DNA of 16,576 nt from positions 1 through 16,576 of the forward strand of contig CALUSZ010000041.1 in the NCBI GenBank assembly GCA_944323495.1. Direction: 5' to 3'. This DNA is from Candidatus Gastranaerophilales bacterium. Its GTDB lineage: Bacteria > Cyanobacteriota > Vampirovibrionia > Gastranaerophilales > Gastranaerophilaceae. The position numbers were made by a program, and so were the translations under genes. Numbering within the stretch: position 1 is the stretch's first letter; the number at the start of each line of letters is the position of its first letter. Below are positions 14,365-16,576 of the stretch, in pieces. The notes under the pieces are model-generated. The model worked only from the letters and a program-made list of their open reading frames with translations, was not told the DNA's origin and did no database searches.

Positions 14365-16576
14365 ATGCAGATTTCATTAAACTGGTTGAATGAATTAGTT
14401 GATTTAAGCGATTTAGATGTAGCACAAATTGCGCACGAACTTACGATGAGCGGTTTGGAAGTTGAAGAGGTTGAAGAAGTCAGACCAAAATTTACGAATA
14501 TCATAACCGCTAAAATAGAAAAAATTGACAATCACCCGAATTCAGACCATTTGCATCTCGTAACCGTAAATACCGGCTATGGATTAAAGACTGTAGTTTG
14601 CGGCGCGCAAAATATTGAGGTCGGACAGGTTATTCCTTACGCTTCTGTCGGAAGCAAAGTTTTAGACAGAAAAACAGGAGAACAATTTGAGCTTACTCCG
14701 GCTGTAATCCGCGGTGTTGAGTCTCAAGGCATGTTATGCTCAGATGATGAATTAGGGGTTGCGGATAGAAATTATCAGGAAGAAGACGGGATTCTAATCC
14801 TTAACAGAATTTTCCCTAATGTCGGCTTAGGACTTGATGTGGAAAATGTTTTGGGATTTGAAAAAGATTATATTCTGCATACAGCACCGACAGCAAATAG
14901 AGGCGATGAAATGTCAGTAATCGGGGTTGCAAGAGAACTTTCTGCGCTGTTTAACCGTCCTATGAAGTTTGAATATGCATCAAGAGACACTTTCCCTGCT
15001 GATTTCAAAGTAGAAATTAAAGATAATGATGTATGCAAGTACTATTCAATCGGTATTATAAAAGATGCGGTTATCAAGCCTTCTCCGGAGTGGATGCAAA
15101 AAAGACTTGTATCCTCAGGCATTAGAGCAATAAATAATATTGTAGATATTACAAACTATGTTCTTTTAGAATACGGCACCCCTCTGCACGCTTTTGACTT
15201 AGACAAATTAAACGGTTATTTATGCGTAAGACGCGCAGAAGAAGGAGAAACCCTTGTAACCTTAGATGAAGTAGAAAGAAAACTTACGCACGATACGGTT
15301 GTTATTGCTTCTGAAAAAGAGCCTGTATGTATAGGCGGAGTATTCGGCGGAGCTAATTCCGAAATCGATGAAAATACTAAAAATATCGCACTAGAGGCAG
15401 CATACTTTACACCTCAATATAACAGAAAAAGCGCACGCAGTGTCGGTTACCGTTCAGAAGCTTGCGCAAGGTTTGAACGCGGAGTCGATATTGAGGCGGT
15501 TAAACCGGGGCTTCTACGCGCTGTTGAACTTTTAGAAAAATATGCAGATGCAAAGTTTGAAGGTATGGCTGAAACCGGTGTAAACAAACTTGAGCCGATA
15601 GAGATAACGATAAGATATCCGCAAATAAAAAGACTTTTAGGCTGCGATATTGATCCTGCAAAATGTCTTTCCATTATGGAGAAATTAGGTTTCAAGATTT
15701 TAGGCAAAAACGAAATTGCCTGCAAAGTAGAAGTTCCGTCTTTTAGAGCCGGTGATGTAACACGGGAATGTGATTTAATTGAAGAAATTGCAAGAATTAA
15801 CGGTTATGATCAAATTACTCCGACACTTCCGGCAAGACCCGGGACTGCAGAAATTTCACACGCAGAAAAAGTTATTGCAAGAGTAAGACACATTATGTCC
15901 GGCGAAGGCTTGAATGAAATTCAGACTTCTTCACTCATTGGCGAGCCTCTTTTAAAACAATATAACGTTTCATTCAATAAAGATAAAGCCGTATATGTAA
16001 TGAATCCGGCCTCTGAAGACTATACAATGCTTCGCCAGACTTTAATGGCAAGTATGCTTCAATGTCTCAAATATAATTACGATAACGGACAAAAAGATTT
16101 CTGGGCATATGAAATCGGAAGAAGCTATGTTAAAGTGTCAGAGCCTGATGAAAAACATTCAGGCGTAAAAGAAACGCAAATTTTATCAGGTGTTATAACC
16201 GGAAATATTCAAAATTCACTCTGGCAGAATACAGGAGAGGTGGATTTCTATACAGTAAAAGGTATTGTCGATAAAATTTTAGAAGATTTTAACCTGACAA
16301 GAAGAATAAAATTTGAACTTCTAGCAGATTCTTCAATTGCTTCGACTCATACCTGCATGCACCCGTATAAATCAGCTGTTTTGACCCTTTTAGGCAAAAA
16401 ACCTGAAATAGTAGGTTATTATGGAGAAATCCACCCTGAATTAAAGAACAAGATGAAATTGAACCAGAATGCATATGTATTCAAGCTGGATTTGGATTTG
16501 TTTATAAATGCGGTAAACCCGGGAATTCCGAGATTTAAGAAACTTCCTCAATATCCTGAAGTCCAAAGAGATTTGG
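14365..16576 (+). CDS. pheT: Phenylalanine-tRNA ligase beta subunit, 3' end outside the window
   Basis: An open frame of 737 codons runs off the window end; bacterial PheT is about 800 residues, so only the C-terminal anticodon-binding (FDX-ACB) domain is missing. It opens with MQISLNWLNELVDL. The EMAP/OB tRNA-binding domain follows (about 40-155, with ITAKIEKIDNHPNSDHLHLV and RGVESQGMLCSDDELG). Next come the B3/B4 editing domain (about 210-385, with IVDITNYVLLEYGTPLHAFD and VCIGGVFGGANSE), B5 (about 405-475, with EVPSFRAGDVTRECDLIEEI) and the inactive synthetase-like core. With PheS it forms the (alpha-beta)2 enzyme charging tRNA-Phe. The ATG follows GAGGTAGGG. pheS is not upstream, unlike in most bacteria; this unlinked arrangement is known in cyanobacteria. 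Confidence 0.97.
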   Translation, partial: MQISLNWLNELVDLSDLDVAQIAHELTMSGLEVEEVEEVRPKFTNIITAKIEKIDNHPNSDHLHLVTVNTGYGLKTVVCGAQNIEVGQVIPYASVGSKVLDRKTGEQFELTPAVIRGVESQGMLCSDDELGVADRNYQEEDGILILNRIFPNVGLGLDVENVLGFEKDYILHTAPTANRGDEMSVIGVARELSALFNRPMKFEYASRDTFPADFKVEIKDNDVCKYYSIGIIKDAVIKPSPEWMQKRLVSSGIRAINNIVDITNYVLLEYGTPLHAFDLDKLNGYLCVRRAEEGETLVTLDEVERKLTHDTVVIASEKEPVCIGGVFGGANSEIDENTKNIALEAAYFTPQYNRKSARSVGYRSEACARFERGVDIEAVKPGLLRAVELLEKYADAKFEGMAETGVNKLEPIEITIRYPQIKRLLGCDIDPAKCLSIMEKLGFKILGKNEIACKVEVPSFRAGDVTRECDLIEEIARINGYDQITPTLPARPGTAEISHAEKVIARVRHIMSGEGLNEIQTSSLIGEPLLKQYNVSFNKDKAVYVMNPASEDYTMLRQTLMASMLQCLKYNYDNGQKDFWAYEIGRSYVKVSEPDEKHSGVKETQILSGVITGNIQNSLWQNTGEVDFYTVKGIVDKILEDFNLTRRIKFELLADSSIASTHTCMHPYKSAVLTLLGKKPEIVGYYGEIHPELKNKMKLNQNAYVFKLDLDLFINAVNPGIPRFKKLPQYPEVQRDL

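Overview
The window is AT-rich, with Shine-Dalgarno (SD)-led genes, no introns, a stand-alone pheT, and anaerobe-type genes: a spare glycyl-radical part for pyruvate formate-lyase, an iron-sulfur flavoprotein and a large ferritin-like protein. Together these suggest the chromosome of a fermentative, probably host-associated anaerobe. A gut member of the non-photosynthetic cyanobacterial relatives (Gastranaerophilales/Melainabacteria type) would fit, because pheT is unlinked to pheS as in cyanobacteria. This placement is a moderate inference, not proof.

Layout: an aldo/keto reductase (242-1246) under a 19-bp-spacer MerR-type promoter; a LysM protein with a two-copy repeat (1398-2852); a leftward pair, a Tat-lipoprotein iron-sulfur flavoprotein followed by a GNAT acetyltransferase (3989-2880), under a second MerR-type promoter with nearly the same operator. 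Divergent from these is a trpR-trpB pair (4185-5658) with a perfect operator-like palindrome and no trpA, which looks like an indole-salvage unit. A tRNA-Leu(CAG) lies convergent, 3 bp after trpB, and its upstream region carries a perfect 13-nt complement of its own D-arm. Next come a leftward double ferritin-like protein of unknown function, a rightward GT2 glycosyltransferase and a D-2-hydroxyacid dehydrogenase.

The stretch 9340-10470 is a redox or fermentation control unit. A short GrcA-like glycyl-radical protein is divergent from a Crp/Fnr-family regulator, with a Crp-type palindrome between them centred at -41.5 of the predicted grcA start. A histidine kinase, a single-domain response regulator and a degenerate GspE/PilB-like ATPase with an MshEN (possible c-di-GMP-binding) N-terminus follow as an overlapping or closely spaced operon (10545-14302). 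The window ends inside pheT (14365 onward).

The most interesting points are the paired MerR-type promoters, which point to one unlinked electrophile or redox regulator; the trpA-less trpRB unit; the tRNA-Leu leader that could fold in two exclusive ways; the kinase/regulator/degenerate-ATPase operon; and a set of genes with no SD whose -10 box sits about 6-7 nt before the ATG, suggesting leaderless mRNAs. No mobile element, CRISPR array or rRNA gene was seen.
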